A stretch of 64,000 bases of DNA from NCBI GenBank assembly GCA_025463925.1, contig JAODBK010000087.1, positions 56,526 to 120,525 on the forward strand, given 5' to 3'. The number at the start of each line of letters is the position of its first letter. Positions within the stretch are counted from its first letter, which is position 1. The translations under genes and the position numbers were made by a program. The stretch is from Acidimicrobiales bacterium. Lineage in GTDB: Bacteria; Actinomycetota; Acidimicrobiia; Acidimicrobiales; AC-14. Shown one piece after another: positions 26,475-37,769 of this stretch. Below the pieces are notes generated by a model. That model saw nothing but the letters and a program-made list of their open reading frames with translations. It made no database searches and was not told the DNA's origin.

Positions 26475-27575
26475 ATGGACAAGGTTCGGCTCGGAGTCGC
26501 GGGGATCGGCAACATCGCCAAGCTCAACATCACCGGCTACCTCGACGACCCGCGCTGCGACGTCGTCGCGCTGGCCGACACGCGCGCCGACAAGGTCAAG
26601 CGCATGGCCGAGGAATGGGACGTGCCCCGCACGTATGCGAGCCTCGACGCGCTGCTGGCCGACGACGAGATCGACGCCGTCGAGATCCTCACGCCGACGT
26701 TCATGCACAAGGACCACGTGATCGCGGCCGCCCGGGCCGGCAAGCACATCAGCGTCCAGAAGCCGATGGCCAACACCGTCTCCGATTGCCGGGAGATGCT
26801 GGCCGCGGTCGAGGAGGCCGGGGTGACGTTCCGCGTCACCGAGAACTGCTTCCACTACCCGCCGTTGGTCAAGGCGCGAGAGCTCGTCGCCGCCGGCGCC
26901 ATCGGCACGCCGACGATGGTGCGGATCAAGACGGTCGTCGGCCACGGCGTCTCGGACTTCCAGAACGAGCTCGAGCCCGAGGGCTACATCTGGCGGTTCA
27001 ACGAGCACAGCCCCGGCGGGCACCTCTTCGACGACATGATCCACAAGTACGCCACCGCGTGCTGGTTGGTGCCCGAGGCGATCAAGAGCGTGCAGGCCGT
27101 CGTGCGGCAGGGGCCGCTGTTCTTCGAGCCGATGGCGGCGTTCTGGGAGTACGACCGGGACGACCTTCTCGGCATGATGGACGTGGAGTACGCGCCGGAG
27201 ATGACGATCCCGGGCAAGTACTGGGGCGCCGACGAGTGGTGGGAGATCCAGGGCACCGAGGGGTTGATCTGGGTGACGCGGCTCTGCGCCGAGCTGTACC
27301 GGCTGCCGCCGGTCATCCACTTCACGAAGGAGGGCGAGCGGCGGGAGTTCGACGTCGACGCTGACTACGTGGCCAGCTTCCACAACATGTCGCGCGCGTT
27401 CGTCGACGGGTTGATCTCCGGGACGCAGCCCGACATGACGGGCGAGATGGCGATCCGAGCGCTGCAGCTGTGCTTCGCGGTGTACCAGGCGTCCAACGAG
27501 AAGCGGCCGGTGGACCCGTCGACGATCGACGGCAAGGTGTCGCCGCCGTGGTGGCCGCCGTTCAAGATGGCCTGA
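26475..27575 (+). CDS. Gfo/Idh/MocA-family oxidoreductase
   Basis: 366 residues. The N-terminal Rossmann motif is GVAGIGNIAKLNI, followed by VEILTPTFMHKDHVIAAARAGKH and SVQKPMANT, the conserved catalytic-lysine region, and RVTENCFHYPP. It oxidises or reduces a sugar-like or cyclic polyol substrate with NAD(P). Its stop overlaps the ATG of the VOC gene by one base. With the divergent zinc dehydrogenase and RraA-like aldolase it suggests a pathway for a hydroxylated acid or polyol. Confidence 0.88.
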   Translation: MDKVRLGVAGIGNIAKLNITGYLDDPRCDVVALADTRADKVKRMAEEWDVPRTYASLDALLADDEIDAVEILTPTFMHKDHVIAAARAGKHISVQKPMANTVSDCREMLAAVEEAGVTFRVTENCFHYPPLVKARELVAAGAIGTPTMVRIKTVVGHGVSDFQNELEPEGYIWRFNEHSPGGHLFDDMIHKYATACWLVPEAIKSVQAVVRQGPLFFEPMAAFWEYDRDDLLGMMDVEYAPEMTIPGKYWGADEWWEIQGTEGLIWVTRLCAELYRLPPVIHFTKEGERREFDVDADYVASFHNMSRAFVDGLISGTQPDMTGEMAIRALQLCFAVYQASNEKRPVDPSTIDGKVSPPWWPPFKMA

Positions 27576-28009
27576 TGCGATCGGTGTTCAACCACCTCGG
27601 GCAGTGCGTGACCGACATGGCGCGGGCGCGGCGGTTCTACGAGGAGCTGTTCGACTTCTCGTTCGTGCGGGAGATCCACCCGCCCGACGATCCGTCGGGC
27701 ACGCTGCTGCGACTCGACGCGCCGGTGGGCATGTCGGTGGTGTACCTGCAGCGCGACGGGCTCGTGCTCGAGCTGCTCCATTTCGACCGGTCCGCCAATC
27801 CGCCCTACCGGCCGCGGGTCATGAACGAGCCGGGGCTCACGCACATCTCGCTCAGCGTCGACGACATCGACGCCACGCTGGCGAGGGTTCCGGACTTCGG
27901 CGGCGAAGTGTTGTCGGACACGAACATCGGCGGCGGCGTGTTCATCCGTGATCCCGACGGGCAGCTCGTCGAGCTGCTGCCCATGACCTATCGAGACGCC
28001 ATTGGCTGA
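27575..28009 (+). CDS. VOC-superfamily protein (glyoxalase/dioxygenase fold)
   Basis: 144 residues, one pair of VOC modules. The first metal-ligand region is FNHLGQCVTDMARARRFYEELF, the second is PGLTHISLSVDD, and GVFIRDPDGQLVELLP supplies the C-terminal glutamate. Possible reactions include isomerisation, epimerisation or ring cleavage. It is coupled to the preceding oxidoreductase (TGATG) and overlaps the next hydrolase gene by eight bases. Confidence 0.85.
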   Translation: MRSVFNHLGQCVTDMARARRFYEELFDFSFVREIHPPDDPSGTLLRLDAPVGMSVVYLQRDGLVLELLHFDRSANPPYRPRVMNEPGLTHISLSVDDIDATLARVPDFGGEVLSDTNIGGGVFIRDPDGQLVELLPMTYRDAIG

Positions 28010-28970
28010 CCATTCGATCTTCCCGAAGGACCGGCAGGTCCGGGCGAGCGACGGGACGCGGCTCGCGTACACCGTCGTCGGCGACGGCCCGAGGACGCCG
28101 GTGCTGTTCGTCAACGGCTGGACGTGCAGTGACGGCTACTGGGTGCACATCGGGCCCCGGCTCGTCGCGGCCGGGCACCCGGCGATCTACGCCGACACTC
28201 GCGGCCACGGCGCCTCCGGCCTGCCGCGGTCGCCCGGGTTCGCCGGCCGCGGGTTGCGGGACGAGGACGTCTCGCCCGAGCGCATCGCCGACGACTTCGT
28301 CGAGGTGCTCGACCACGCCGGCGTCGACCGGGCCGCGTTCGCCGGGCACTCCATGGGCGTGCAGACCATCGTCGAGGTGGCCCGGCGCCACCCCGGTCGT
28401 GTGGCGGCGCTGATGCCGATCGCCGGCACGTTCGAGAACCCGGTCAAGACCTTCGCCGACAAGGCGTTCCTCAACGGGCTGTACCCGATCGCCGACGTGC
28501 TGTTCCGCCACGTCCCGTTCGAGCTGTTGCGCCCGGTCATCCGGAGGACCACCAGCCCGAGCCTCGGCCTCAAGGTCATCCGCGGCATCAAGGTCGGCGG
28601 CCCGAAGGTCACCGAGGAAGCGATCACGCCGCACATGGTGCACGTCGGCGAGGTCAACTTCTCGGTGCTGTGGCGGATGATGTCGGGGCTGCGCGGCCAC
28701 GCCACCGCCGACTTCCTGCCGTCCATCACCGCGCCGGCGCTCGTGCTGGCCGGCCGGCGCGACGTGTTCACGCCCCCGAGCGTCCAGGAGACGATGGCCG
28801 AGCTGATCCCGGGCGCCGAGATCGTCTGGTTCGACGAGGGCGGCCACCTGCTCCCCATCGAGGAGCCCGAAGGGGTCGCCGACGCGATGGTCGACTTCCT
28901 CGCCCGGCGGGTCGACCGCGAAGCCGAAGCCACTGCTTCCACGCCCGAGTTGAGCCTACCTCCCCGGTGA
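28002..28970 (+). CDS. Alpha/beta-hydrolase
   Basis: 322 residues from a TTG at 28002, the only start that covers the conserved N-terminus; it overlaps the VOC stop by eight bases. The nucleophile elbow is AGHSMGV with S117, the oxyanion region VNGWTCSDGYW, and the late acid/histidine are in AGRRDVFTPP and DEGGHLLPIEEPEG. It hydrolyses an ester or lactone or cleaves a C-C bond. It is last in the three-gene operon. Confidence 0.85.
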   Translation: MADHSIFPKDRQVRASDGTRLAYTVVGDGPRTPVLFVNGWTCSDGYWVHIGPRLVAAGHPAIYADTRGHGASGLPRSPGFAGRGLRDEDVSPERIADDFVEVLDHAGVDRAAFAGHSMGVQTIVEVARRHPGRVAALMPIAGTFENPVKTFADKAFLNGLYPIADVLFRHVPFELLRPVIRRTTSPSLGLKVIRGIKVGGPKVTEEAITPHMVHVGEVNFSVLWRMMSGLRGHATADFLPSITAPALVLAGRRDVFTPPSVQETMAELIPGAEIVWFDEGGHLLPIEEPEGVADAMVDFLARRVDREAEATASTPELSLPPR

Positions 28971-28973
28971 CGA

Positions 28974-31205
28974 TCAGCGGCTGCTGACCGGCGCCACCGT
29001 CACCGGGATGCCGTTGACGGCGGCGTTGCCCGAGATGGCGTCGACGAAGTGGCCGGGAGCCAGCAGGTTGTTGTTGACCCCGGGCCGCTCACGCGCCACC
29101 GACATGCGGGTGCCGACCTTGTCGTGGCCCCATCCGTGGGGCAGGCACACCACGCCGAGCTTGATGGCGTCGGTGACCTCGGCGGCGACGTCCACCGACC
29201 CGGCCTCCGACGCGACCCGGACGACGCTTCCGTCGACCACGCCGCACTCGGCGGCATCCTTCGGGTTGATCTGCAGCGTGCACCGGTCCTTGCCCTTCAC
29301 CAGCACCCGCACGTTGTGCATCCACGAGTTGTTGGAACGGACGTCGCGTCGGCTCACCAGCACCAAGTGCCCGTTGGCCCGGTCGAGGCGGGCGCGCAGC
29401 CGCGGGAGATCGTCGGTGATGTACGCCGGCGCGACGTTCACCTTCGCGTCGGCGGTGCGGAGGACCTCGGGCAACCGGCCCGCCGGCATCGGCCCGAAGT
29501 CGATGCCGTGCTCGGCCTCCTGGACCTTGGTCAGCGTCAGGCCGTCGGGGACCTCGCCGTAGCGGTCGCCCCACGGCCCGGTGCGGATGGAGAGGTCGAG
29601 GATCCGCTCGGGGCCGCCGTCGCGGTAGTTGGCGCGCACCGTCGCCGGATCAAGACCCTGCGACAGCACGAGGGCGTCGAAGAACCCGTCGTCGACCGCG
29701 GCAACGTCGCCCGGGCCCGGCCGCTGGCCGGCGCAGATCAGCGCCAGCCGGATGAGGATCTCCCACTCGGCCGGGCGGTCGTCACCCGGCGGGAAGACGG
29801 GCGGCGACCACCTCGCCGCGCTGCGCACCGCGAAGCTCCAGATCAGCTCGTCGTAGTGCGGCTGCTCGAGCGCCGACAGGCCCGGGAGGATCACGTGGGC
29901 GTGGCGCGTGGTCTCGTTCAACCAGTTGTCGATGCTGATCATGCAGTCGAGCTGCGGGAGCGCCTCGTCGAGGCGGCCGGCGTCGGGCGCGCTGATCACC
30001 GGGTTGCCGGCGACCGTGATGAGGGCGCGGATCCGGCCCTCGCCCGGCGTGGCGATCTCCTCGGCCAGGCAGGAGATCGGCACCTGGCCGAGCACCTCGG
30101 GCGCGCCGCGCACCCGGCTGCGCCAGCGGGCGAACGGTGGCGCGACGTCGTGGTCCGGGCGGGGGAGCGATGCCGTCGACCACGCCACCGGCTTGGGGAA
30201 CATGAGGCCGCCGGGCACGTCGAAGTGACGGGTGAGCATGTTCACCACGTCGACCAGCCAACTGGCCAGCGTCCCGAACTCCTGGTTGCACAGGCCGATG
30301 CGGCCGTACACGACACCGCGCTCGACCGCGGCCAGCTCGTGGGCCAGGCGGCGGATCCGCTCGGCCGGCACACCGGTGGTGGTCTCGACCGCTTCGGGCG
30401 TCCACTCCTTGGCGAGCTCCGACAACGCGTCGACGCCGGTGACGAGGTTCGACAGCGTGCCGAGGTCGACGAGGCCGTCGGCGAACAGCACGTGCACGAC
30501 CGCCATCAGCAGGGCGGCGTCGGTGCCGGGCGTGATCGGGATCCACTCGTCGGCGTGGTCGACGGTGCCGGTGCGCCGCGGGTCGACGACGATCACGGTG
30601 CCACCGCGCTCACGGATCGCGTCCAGCTCGCCCAGCACATCCGGGCAGGCCAGCAGCGAGCCTTGCGACGCGTGCGGGTTGGCGCCCATCACGACGACGA
30701 AGTCGGTGCGGGGCACGTCGGGGACGGGGATCACCCACATCGATCCGTACAGCAGTTGGCTGCTCACGTTCTTCGGCCACTGGTCGACGGTGCCGGCCGA
30801 GTAGATCATCGGGATGCCGGACATCCCGATCAGCACGCCGACGTACCGACCGAGGCTGAAGTTGTGCGCGGTCGGGTTGCCGACGTAGGCGGTGACCGCG
30901 CCGATGCCGTGCTGCTCGATGACGGGATGGAGGAGGTCGGCGCAGCGGTCGAACGCCTCCGCCCACGTCACCTCGCGCCACGTCTCGCCGTCGCGCACCA
31001 TGGGCGCGCGCAGGCGGTCGGGGTCGTGGTGGAGGTGGCCGAGGGTCGTCCCCTTCGGGCAGATGAACCCCTTGCTCCAGACGTCGTCGCGGTCCGGCCG
31101 GATCAGCGCGACCTGCCCGTCCTCGACCGCGATCTCGAGCCCGCACATGGCCTCGCACAGCGGGCAGGTCCGCAAATGGATCCGACGCTCCGTCATGTCC
31201 GCCAT
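28974..31205 (-). CDS. Molybdopterin oxidoreductase (DMSO-reductase family, BisC-like)
   Basis: 743 residues. The N-terminal CPLCEAMCGLE and later FICPKG supply four cysteines for one [4Fe-4S] cluster. VDQWPKNVSSQLLYG marks the molybdenum-cofactor active-site region; GANPHASQGS, VVVDPRRTGT and the C-terminal dinucleotide-binding domain (PHGWGHDKVG) follow. There is no Tat signal, so it is cytoplasmic, and no partner subunit is adjacent. The natural substrate of these monomeric actinobacterial enzymes is not clear. ATG at 31205 or 31196 are both possible. Confidence 0.9.
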   Translation of the reverse strand: MADMTERRIHLRTCPLCEAMCGLEIAVEDGQVALIRPDRDDVWSKGFICPKGTTLGHLHHDPDRLRAPMVRDGETWREVTWAEAFDRCADLLHPVIEQHGIGAVTAYVGNPTAHNFSLGRYVGVLIGMSGIPMIYSAGTVDQWPKNVSSQLLYGSMWVIPVPDVPRTDFVVVMGANPHASQGSLLACPDVLGELDAIRERGGTVIVVDPRRTGTVDHADEWIPITPGTDAALLMAVVHVLFADGLVDLGTLSNLVTGVDALSELAKEWTPEAVETTTGVPAERIRRLAHELAAVERGVVYGRIGLCNQEFGTLASWLVDVVNMLTRHFDVPGGLMFPKPVAWSTASLPRPDHDVAPPFARWRSRVRGAPEVLGQVPISCLAEEIATPGEGRIRALITVAGNPVISAPDAGRLDEALPQLDCMISIDNWLNETTRHAHVILPGLSALEQPHYDELIWSFAVRSAARWSPPVFPPGDDRPAEWEILIRLALICAGQRPGPGDVAAVDDGFFDALVLSQGLDPATVRANYRDGGPERILDLSIRTGPWGDRYGEVPDGLTLTKVQEAEHGIDFGPMPAGRLPEVLRTADAKVNVAPAYITDDLPRLRARLDRANGHLVLVSRRDVRSNNSWMHNVRVLVKGKDRCTLQINPKDAAECGVVDGSVVRVASEAGSVDVAAEVTDAIKLGVVCLPHGWGHDKVGTRMSVARERPGVNNNLLAPGHFVDAISGNAAVNGIPVTVAPVSSR

Positions 31206-31272
31206 TGTTGCCGAAGACGCGGTTCTCCCTCCCGGCGAGCGCGGAATCCGCGCTCGCGGGGATGGAGAAACC

Positions 31273-32958
<1,686 letters not shown>

Positions 32959-32968
32959 GCAAGCGAAC

Positions 32969-35173
32969 CTACTGCCGGTCGGCGAGTGACGGTGGCAGCG
33001 GCCGCTCGTGGACGACCGCCAGCCGCTTGGTGGCACGGGTCAGCGCCACGTACAGCGCCCGCAGGCCCTGCCCGGCTTCCTCGACGACCGCCGCCGGCTC
33101 GACCACGACCGCGGCGTCGAACTCGAGACCCTTCACCAGGTCGACCGGCACCAATGTCACCGGCATGTCGAGGGCGTGGTGGTCGGCGTCGCCGGACTCG
33201 ATCCCGGCCGACGCCAGCGCGCGGGCGAGGTCCTGGCCCATCGACGGCGGGTGGATCACCGCGACCAGCCCATCGCCGACCGCGGCCCGCTCCGACCGGA
33301 CGGCGTCGGCAACGGCGGCGGCCAGGGTCCCGTTCCCCGACGGCACCGCGACGACCGTCGGTGGCGTGCCCGTCGAACGCACCGATTCCGGCGGCCGGGC
33401 GCCGGGCTGGGCCGCGGCGAGGACGCGGCCGGCATAGTCCATGAGCTCGACCGGCGTGCGGTAGTTGACGGTGAGCTGCGCGATCGTCGGCGGCCGCTTG
33501 TCGGGGAGGTGGGCCAGCACGTCCTTCCAGTCGTCGGGCGCACTGGGACCGGTGGCCTGAGCGACATCGCCGACCAACGTCATCGAGCCCGACAGGGACC
33601 GCCGCGCCAGGACGCGCAACTGCATCGCCGAGAGGTCCTGGGCCTCGTCGACGACGATGTGGCCGAACGTGCGCGCCATCCCGTCGTCGTGGCGCTTGGC
33701 CCGCAATGGGCCCAGCCGGGCCGCGGCCTCGTCGAGCAACGGCAGGTCGGCGAGCGTCCATCGGACATCGGCCACATCGGCGTGCCGTCGCCGGTGGAGG
33801 AGGCGGCGCTCGTCCTCGCCGAGCCAGCGGCGGGCCGCCAGGTCGACCAGCGCCGAGGCGCCGAAGAGGTCGTGCAGGAGCTGCGCCGGTGTGAGGCGCG
33901 GCCAGACCCGTTCGAGCGCGGCCCGCACGTCGGGGTGGCGCCGGATGTCGGCCGCGAAGTCCTCGACCGAGGGCGGTTCGTCGGCGGACCGCGGCTCGTA
34001 CTCGCCGCCGGCGACCGAGAGGCCGGGCTCCTCGTCCGCCACGCCGAAGTGCCGGCGGCGGCGTTCGGCGGCCGCGACCCACCGCGCGTGGAGCTTGCCG
34101 AACAGCAGCCGTTCGACCAGCGGGCGGGCGGCGTTGTGCACGCCACCGCGACGCCGCCCGGCGGCGACGAGATCGGCGGAGTCGGCGACGGTGATGCGCA
34201 GCGAGTGCCCGGCGTGGACGAACGTGACGTCGGCCGGGAGCGGGCGCTCGCGGTCGTGCACCGCCTTGGCGACGACGCGCGCCATGCGCTCGTCACCCTT
34301 GAGTCGTGCGACCGCGAGCGGCTCGGCACCGGATGCGTCGACGTCGCCCACGTGGCCGGCGACGAGGGTCGCGATGGTGGCCAGCTCGACGCCGCTCTCG
34401 CCCAGCGACGGCAGGACCTGCTCGATGTAGCGGAGGAACAGCCGGTTGGGGCCGACGACGACGACCCCTTGGCGTTCGAGCGGGAAACGGTGGGTGTAGA
34501 GGAGATAGGCCGCCCGGTGCAGCGCGACCGCCGTCTTCCCGGTGCCGGGCCCGCCTTGCACCACGAGGATGCCGGCCAGCGGCGCCCGGATGACCTCGTC
34601 CTGCTCGCGCTGGACTGTCGCGACGATGTCGCGCATCCGGCCCGAGCGCGACCGCTCGAGGGCCGCCAGCAGCACGCCCGAGCCGGGCAGCCCGAGGCTC
34701 CCGCCCGGCGTGCCGTCGGCGACGTCGCCGGGACCGTCGCCCCACCCGAACAGCTCGTCTTCGATGCCGAGCAGCTTCCGGCCCTCGGTGAGGAAGTGCC
34801 GGCGGCGGCGAAGGCCGAGCGGGTGGGCGCCGGTCGCGCGGTAGAAGGGCTCGGCCACCGGCGCGCGCCAGTCGACGACGAGCGGCGTCTGGTCGGTGTC
34901 GTTGACCGCGACCCGCCCGATGTGGAACGCGTCCGCGGCATCGGTGTCGATCCGGCCGAAGCACAGCGACTCGCCGTGGAGGTCGAGCTGCGTCAGCCGC
35001 CGCGTTGCGTGGTCGACCAGCGCCTCACGCTCGACGTGGGTCTGCGGGGTCCCGCCGGCCGAGCTGAGCAGTGCCTCGCGCAGCGTCGCCTGCGAGGCCG
35101 CCCGCAGCTCCTCCAGCCGGTCGTGCGACCGGTCGAGGTGGGCCTGTTCGGCGGCCAGGTCTGGGTGCGTCAC
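32969..35173 (-). CDS. helD: HelD-like superfamily I ATPase (RNA-polymerase recycling factor)
   Basis: 734 residues from the GTG at 35173. An N-terminal coiled coil (LAAEQAHLDRSHDRLEELR) is followed by Walker A QGGPGTGKTAVALHRAAYLLY, DEAQD-type VDEAQDLSAMQL and the C-terminal RecA motifs QLTVNYRTP and LYVALTRATKRL. This is the layout of actinobacterial class II HelD, which enters RNA polymerase and removes it from stalled complexes; some relatives protect against rifampicin. A palindrome lies 15 bp upstream of the start. It heads a likely operon with ettA. Confidence 0.88.
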   Translation of the reverse strand: MTHPDLAAEQAHLDRSHDRLEELRAASQATLREALLSSAGGTPQTHVEREALVDHATRRLTQLDLHGESLCFGRIDTDAADAFHIGRVAVNDTDQTPLVVDWRAPVAEPFYRATGAHPLGLRRRRHFLTEGRKLLGIEDELFGWGDGPGDVADGTPGGSLGLPGSGVLLAALERSRSGRMRDIVATVQREQDEVIRAPLAGILVVQGGPGTGKTAVALHRAAYLLYTHRFPLERQGVVVVGPNRLFLRYIEQVLPSLGESGVELATIATLVAGHVGDVDASGAEPLAVARLKGDERMARVVAKAVHDRERPLPADVTFVHAGHSLRITVADSADLVAAGRRRGGVHNAARPLVERLLFGKLHARWVAAAERRRRHFGVADEEPGLSVAGGEYEPRSADEPPSVEDFAADIRRHPDVRAALERVWPRLTPAQLLHDLFGASALVDLAARRWLGEDERRLLHRRRHADVADVRWTLADLPLLDEAAARLGPLRAKRHDDGMARTFGHIVVDEAQDLSAMQLRVLARRSLSGSMTLVGDVAQATGPSAPDDWKDVLAHLPDKRPPTIAQLTVNYRTPVELMDYAGRVLAAAQPGARPPESVRSTGTPPTVVAVPSGNGTLAAAVADAVRSERAAVGDGLVAVIHPPSMGQDLARALASAGIESGDADHHALDMPVTLVPVDLVKGLEFDAAVVVEPAAVVEEAGQGLRALYVALTRATKRLAVVHERPLPPSLADRQ

Positions 35174-35187
35174 GTGCCGGTCGGGAC

Positions 35188-35204
35188 GACGGGCATAGCC
35201 CGTC
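35188..35204. promoter_or_regulatory. 17-bp inverted repeat upstream of the HelD-like gene
   Basis: GACGGGC ATA GCCCGTC, perfect 7-bp arms with a three-base centre, lies 14 bases upstream of the GTG. On the gene's strand it overlaps TTGACG. It differs from the TGAC-N6-GTCA sites and could be an operator or a hairpin in the leader. Confidence 0.5.
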
Positions 35205-35264
35205 AAGGGTAGTGCCGGCCGCAACTGTCCGAAAGACTCGGCTCGCTCCGGGCAAACCGGGGGG

Positions 35265-36032
35265 TCAGCCCTTGGGGCGGGCCATCTGGGCGACGCCGGC
35301 CAGGAAGCCGTCGAGGTCCTTGGTCTTCATCTCGACGACGGCCGACATGTCGGGCAGGAAGTGCTCGATCGTGTCGGAGGCGATGGCGGCCACGATCCCG
35401 TCGGCGACCTCCTCGGGCGGGACCTTGGGACCGTCGTACAGCGGGTCGTCGTTCCCCGGCAGGTCCCAGATCTCGGTGTCGATGGGACCGGGCTGGATGA
35501 GCTTCACGTCGACGCCGGTGCCGTGCAGGTCGATCGCCAGCACCTCGCTCCAACCCGAGAGCGCGAACTTCGACGCGCAGTACGCCGCCTCGTGCACGAT
35601 CCCGAGCCGGCCGCCCAAGCTGGCGACGTTGACGATCGTCCCGCGGTCGCGCCCGAGCATCTTCGGCAACACCGCCATCGTCATGCGGGCCGGTGCGAGG
35701 AAGTTGATGCGCATGACCCGCTCGACCTCTTCGAAGGTGAGCTCCTGGATGCGTCGCCGTTTCGGGATGGCGGCGTTGTGCACGATCACGTCGAGATGAC
35801 CGAAGGCGTCCCACGCCTCCAACGCCACCTGCTCGCCGCGTTCGAGGTCGTCGAGGTCGGCGACCCAGACGCGGCTCTGGTCGCCGGCGCCCAGCTCCTG
35901 GCACTCGGCCAGCACCGCGTCGAGCCGGTCGGCCCGCCGGGCGACGAGGCCGACGGTGTCGCCGTCGCGCGCCATGCGCCGCGCCAACGCGGCACCGATC
36001 CCGGACGATGCACCGGTGATGAGAACGTTCAC
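35265..36032 (-). CDS. Short-chain dehydrogenase/reductase (SDR)
   Basis: 255 residues. Cofactor motif TGASSGIG near residue 6, HNAAIPKRR in place of the usual NNAG motif, and the catalytic Ser and YCASK are present, so it is probably active. Its closest relative in the window is the SDR at 36888-37703: both have IPKRR, a similar LLPKML/LLPRML helix and a closing FLAG segment, which points to duplication. The GTG at 36032 overlaps the stop of the luciferase-like gene by four bases. Confidence 0.88.
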   Translation of the reverse strand: MNVLITGASSGIGAALARRMARDGDTVGLVARRADRLDAVLAECQELGAGDQSRVWVADLDDLERGEQVALEAWDAFGHLDVIVHNAAIPKRRRIQELTFEEVERVMRINFLAPARMTMAVLPKMLGRDRGTIVNVASLGGRLGIVHEAAYCASKFALSGWSEVLAIDLHGTGVDVKLIQPGPIDTEIWDLPGNDDPLYDGPKVPPEEVADGIVAAIASDTIEHFLPDMSAVVEMKTKDLDGFLAGVAQMARPKG

Positions 36033-36880
36033 GGAGCTCCTGTCTCGATCATCGCCGCGAGCTGCTCGCAGTAATGGCTCATCGAATGGGACACCAAGCG
36101 GAGGTTGACCGCGGTGGCGCCGGCGGCGCGGAGATCGTCGATGGCGCCGGTCGTCCCGTCCGGGTCGGCCGCGGGATCCAGCGCCCGCTCCGGCTGCAAC
36201 ACCACCTCGAACGCGCTGGGGACGTCGACGGCGTCGAGCCACCGGCGCGATTCGGCCGGCGTCACCGCGAACGGCGCCCACCCGTCGGCCAGCGAGACCG
36301 CCCGCCGCAGGGATCGCCGGGTGCGACCCCCGACCCAGATCGGGACGTCGGCGCGGGGCGCGCACGGGTCCACGACGAAGTCCTTGAACGCGTACACCGG
36401 CCCGGCGTAGGCGGGCTCGGCTCGGCCCCACGCGGCGCGGATGGCCCGCACGGCGTCGTCGGCCCGCTCGCCGCGGTCGGCGAACGGCGCGTCGAGCAGC
36501 TCGAACTCCTCGGCCAGCGAACCCACGCCCACGCCGAGGACGAGGCGACCGCGGCACACCACGTCGAGCGTCCCGTACCGCTTGGCAATGGCCAGCGGGT
36601 GGTGGTAACCGAGCACCAGCACGTGGGTCGCGAACCGGATCGACGACGTGACCGCGGCGAGATAGCCGAACGTGGCCAACGGGTCCCAGTACCGCGCGCC
36701 GCGGATCGCCGCGGCGTCGGAGGGCACTGCGACGTGCTCGCTGCAGGTGACGTGGTGGTACCCGAGGCGCTCGGCCGTCTGCACGACCTCGACGATGTCG
36801 TCCAGGTCCGCCGTCGCCTCCCATCGCGCGTGGGCGCGGGGGAGCAGCGTGAGCGCCGGCGTGATGATGCCGAGCTTCAT
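36029..36880 (-). CDS. Luciferase-like (LLM) probable F420-dependent oxidoreductase
   Basis: 283 residues. The TIM-barrel features of the LLM family are clear: ERLGYHHVTCSEHVAVP, RFATHVLVLGYHHPL, LDVVCRGRLVLGVGVGSLAEEFELL and VPIWVGGRTRRSLRRA. In Actinobacteria this subgroup mostly uses coenzyme F420. It is co-translated with the following SDR and follows the SDR at 36888 after seven bases, forming a three-gene operon. Confidence 0.85.
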   Translation of the reverse strand: MKLGIITPALTLLPRAHARWEATADLDDIVEVVQTAERLGYHHVTCSEHVAVPSDAAAIRGARYWDPLATFGYLAAVTSSIRFATHVLVLGYHHPLAIAKRYGTLDVVCRGRLVLGVGVGSLAEEFELLDAPFADRGERADDAVRAIRAAWGRAEPAYAGPVYAFKDFVVDPCAPRADVPIWVGGRTRRSLRRAVSLADGWAPFAVTPAESRRWLDAVDVPSAFEVVLQPERALDPAADPDGTTGAIDDLRAAGATAVNLRLVSHSMSHYCEQLAAMIETGAP

Positions 36881-36887
36881 GGGTCGC

Positions 36888-37703
36888 TCAGGCCTGCTGC
36901 GGCGCGGCCTGCTTCTGGGCGAGCCACGCCGCCGACCCGGCGAGGAACACGCCGGTGTCCTGCGCCTTGCCGGCGATGACGTCCTTGAACCAGTCGGGCA
37001 CGTTGATCTCGAAGGTGTCGTCGTCGAGCTGCTTCAGGACCGCGTCGGTGAGTGCCGCCGGCGGCAGCGGCGGGACGTCGTCGCCCGCCATCGAGGCGTC
37101 GTTGTCCGGCAGGTCGAACAGCTCGGTCTCGATGATGCCCGGGTTCACCAGGTGGAAGCGGACACCGGAGTCCCACAGGTCGACCGCCGCCGACTCGACG
37201 AACGCGGTGATCGCCGCCTTGGTCGCGGCGTAGGCCGCCTCCGAGGGCGGGGCCAGGCGCGCGGCGATCGACGAGATCGTCACCACGCGGCCGCCGCCCC
37301 GCGCCAGCATGCGCGGCAGGAGCGCCAACGTGAGCCGCACCGGCGACAGGTAGTTGATCGTCATCAGCGAGTCGACCTCGTCGAGCCGGAGCTCGGTGAC
37401 CTTCCGTCGCTTCGGGATGCCGGCGTTGTTGACGAGCACGTCGATGCCGCCGAGGGCGTCGTCGGCCTCCAGCGCGAACGGCTGCACCGCGTCGAGGTCG
37501 CTCAGGTCGATCGTCCACATGCGGTGGTCGGCGTCCGGGTTGGCCTTGCGGCAGATCTCGAGCACCTCGGTCAGCCGGTCGGTGCGCCGGGCGCAGATGC
37601 CCACCGTCGCGCCGCCCTCCGCGAACCCGCGGGCGAGGTCGGCGCCGATACCCGACGACCCGCCGGTGATGAGCACCTTCTTGCCGTCGACGTTGTATGC
37701 CAT
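36888..37703 (-). CDS. Short-chain dehydrogenase/reductase (SDR)
   Basis: 271 residues. TGGSSGIG, NNAGIPKRRKV, TISSIAARL and YAATKAAI show a full cofactor site and catalytic Ser-Tyr-Lys set. It is a paralogue of the SDR at 35265, with an extra C-terminal segment (WFKDVIAGKAQDTGVFLAG). The ATG at 37703 faces the divergent SDR gene across the palindrome at 37724-37737. It oxidises or reduces an unknown alcohol/ketone. Confidence 0.9.
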   Translation of the reverse strand: MAYNVDGKKVLITGGSSGIGADLARGFAEGGATVGICARRTDRLTEVLEICRKANPDADHRMWTIDLSDLDAVQPFALEADDALGGIDVLVNNAGIPKRRKVTELRLDEVDSLMTINYLSPVRLTLALLPRMLARGGGRVVTISSIAARLAPPSEAAYAATKAAITAFVESAAVDLWDSGVRFHLVNPGIIETELFDLPDNDASMAGDDVPPLPPAALTDAVLKQLDDDTFEINVPDWFKDVIAGKAQDTGVFLAGSAAWLAQKQAAPQQA

Positions 37704-37723
37704 GAGGACCCCCTGTCCGAGCC

Positions 37724-37737
37724 TGACGCCCGTGTCA
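37724..37737. promoter_or_regulatory. TGAC-N6-GTCA palindrome between two SDR genes
   Basis: TGAC GCCCGT GTCA lies in the 66-bp divergent gap. For the rightward gene TAGGGT at 37756-37761 ends eight bases before the GTG at 37770, a leaderless arrangement. The leftward gene has a purine-rich Shine-Dalgarno (CAGGGGG). Confidence 0.67.
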
Positions 37738-37769
37738 GTGTACGGGTGCCTGCGGTAGGGTCGCCGGTC

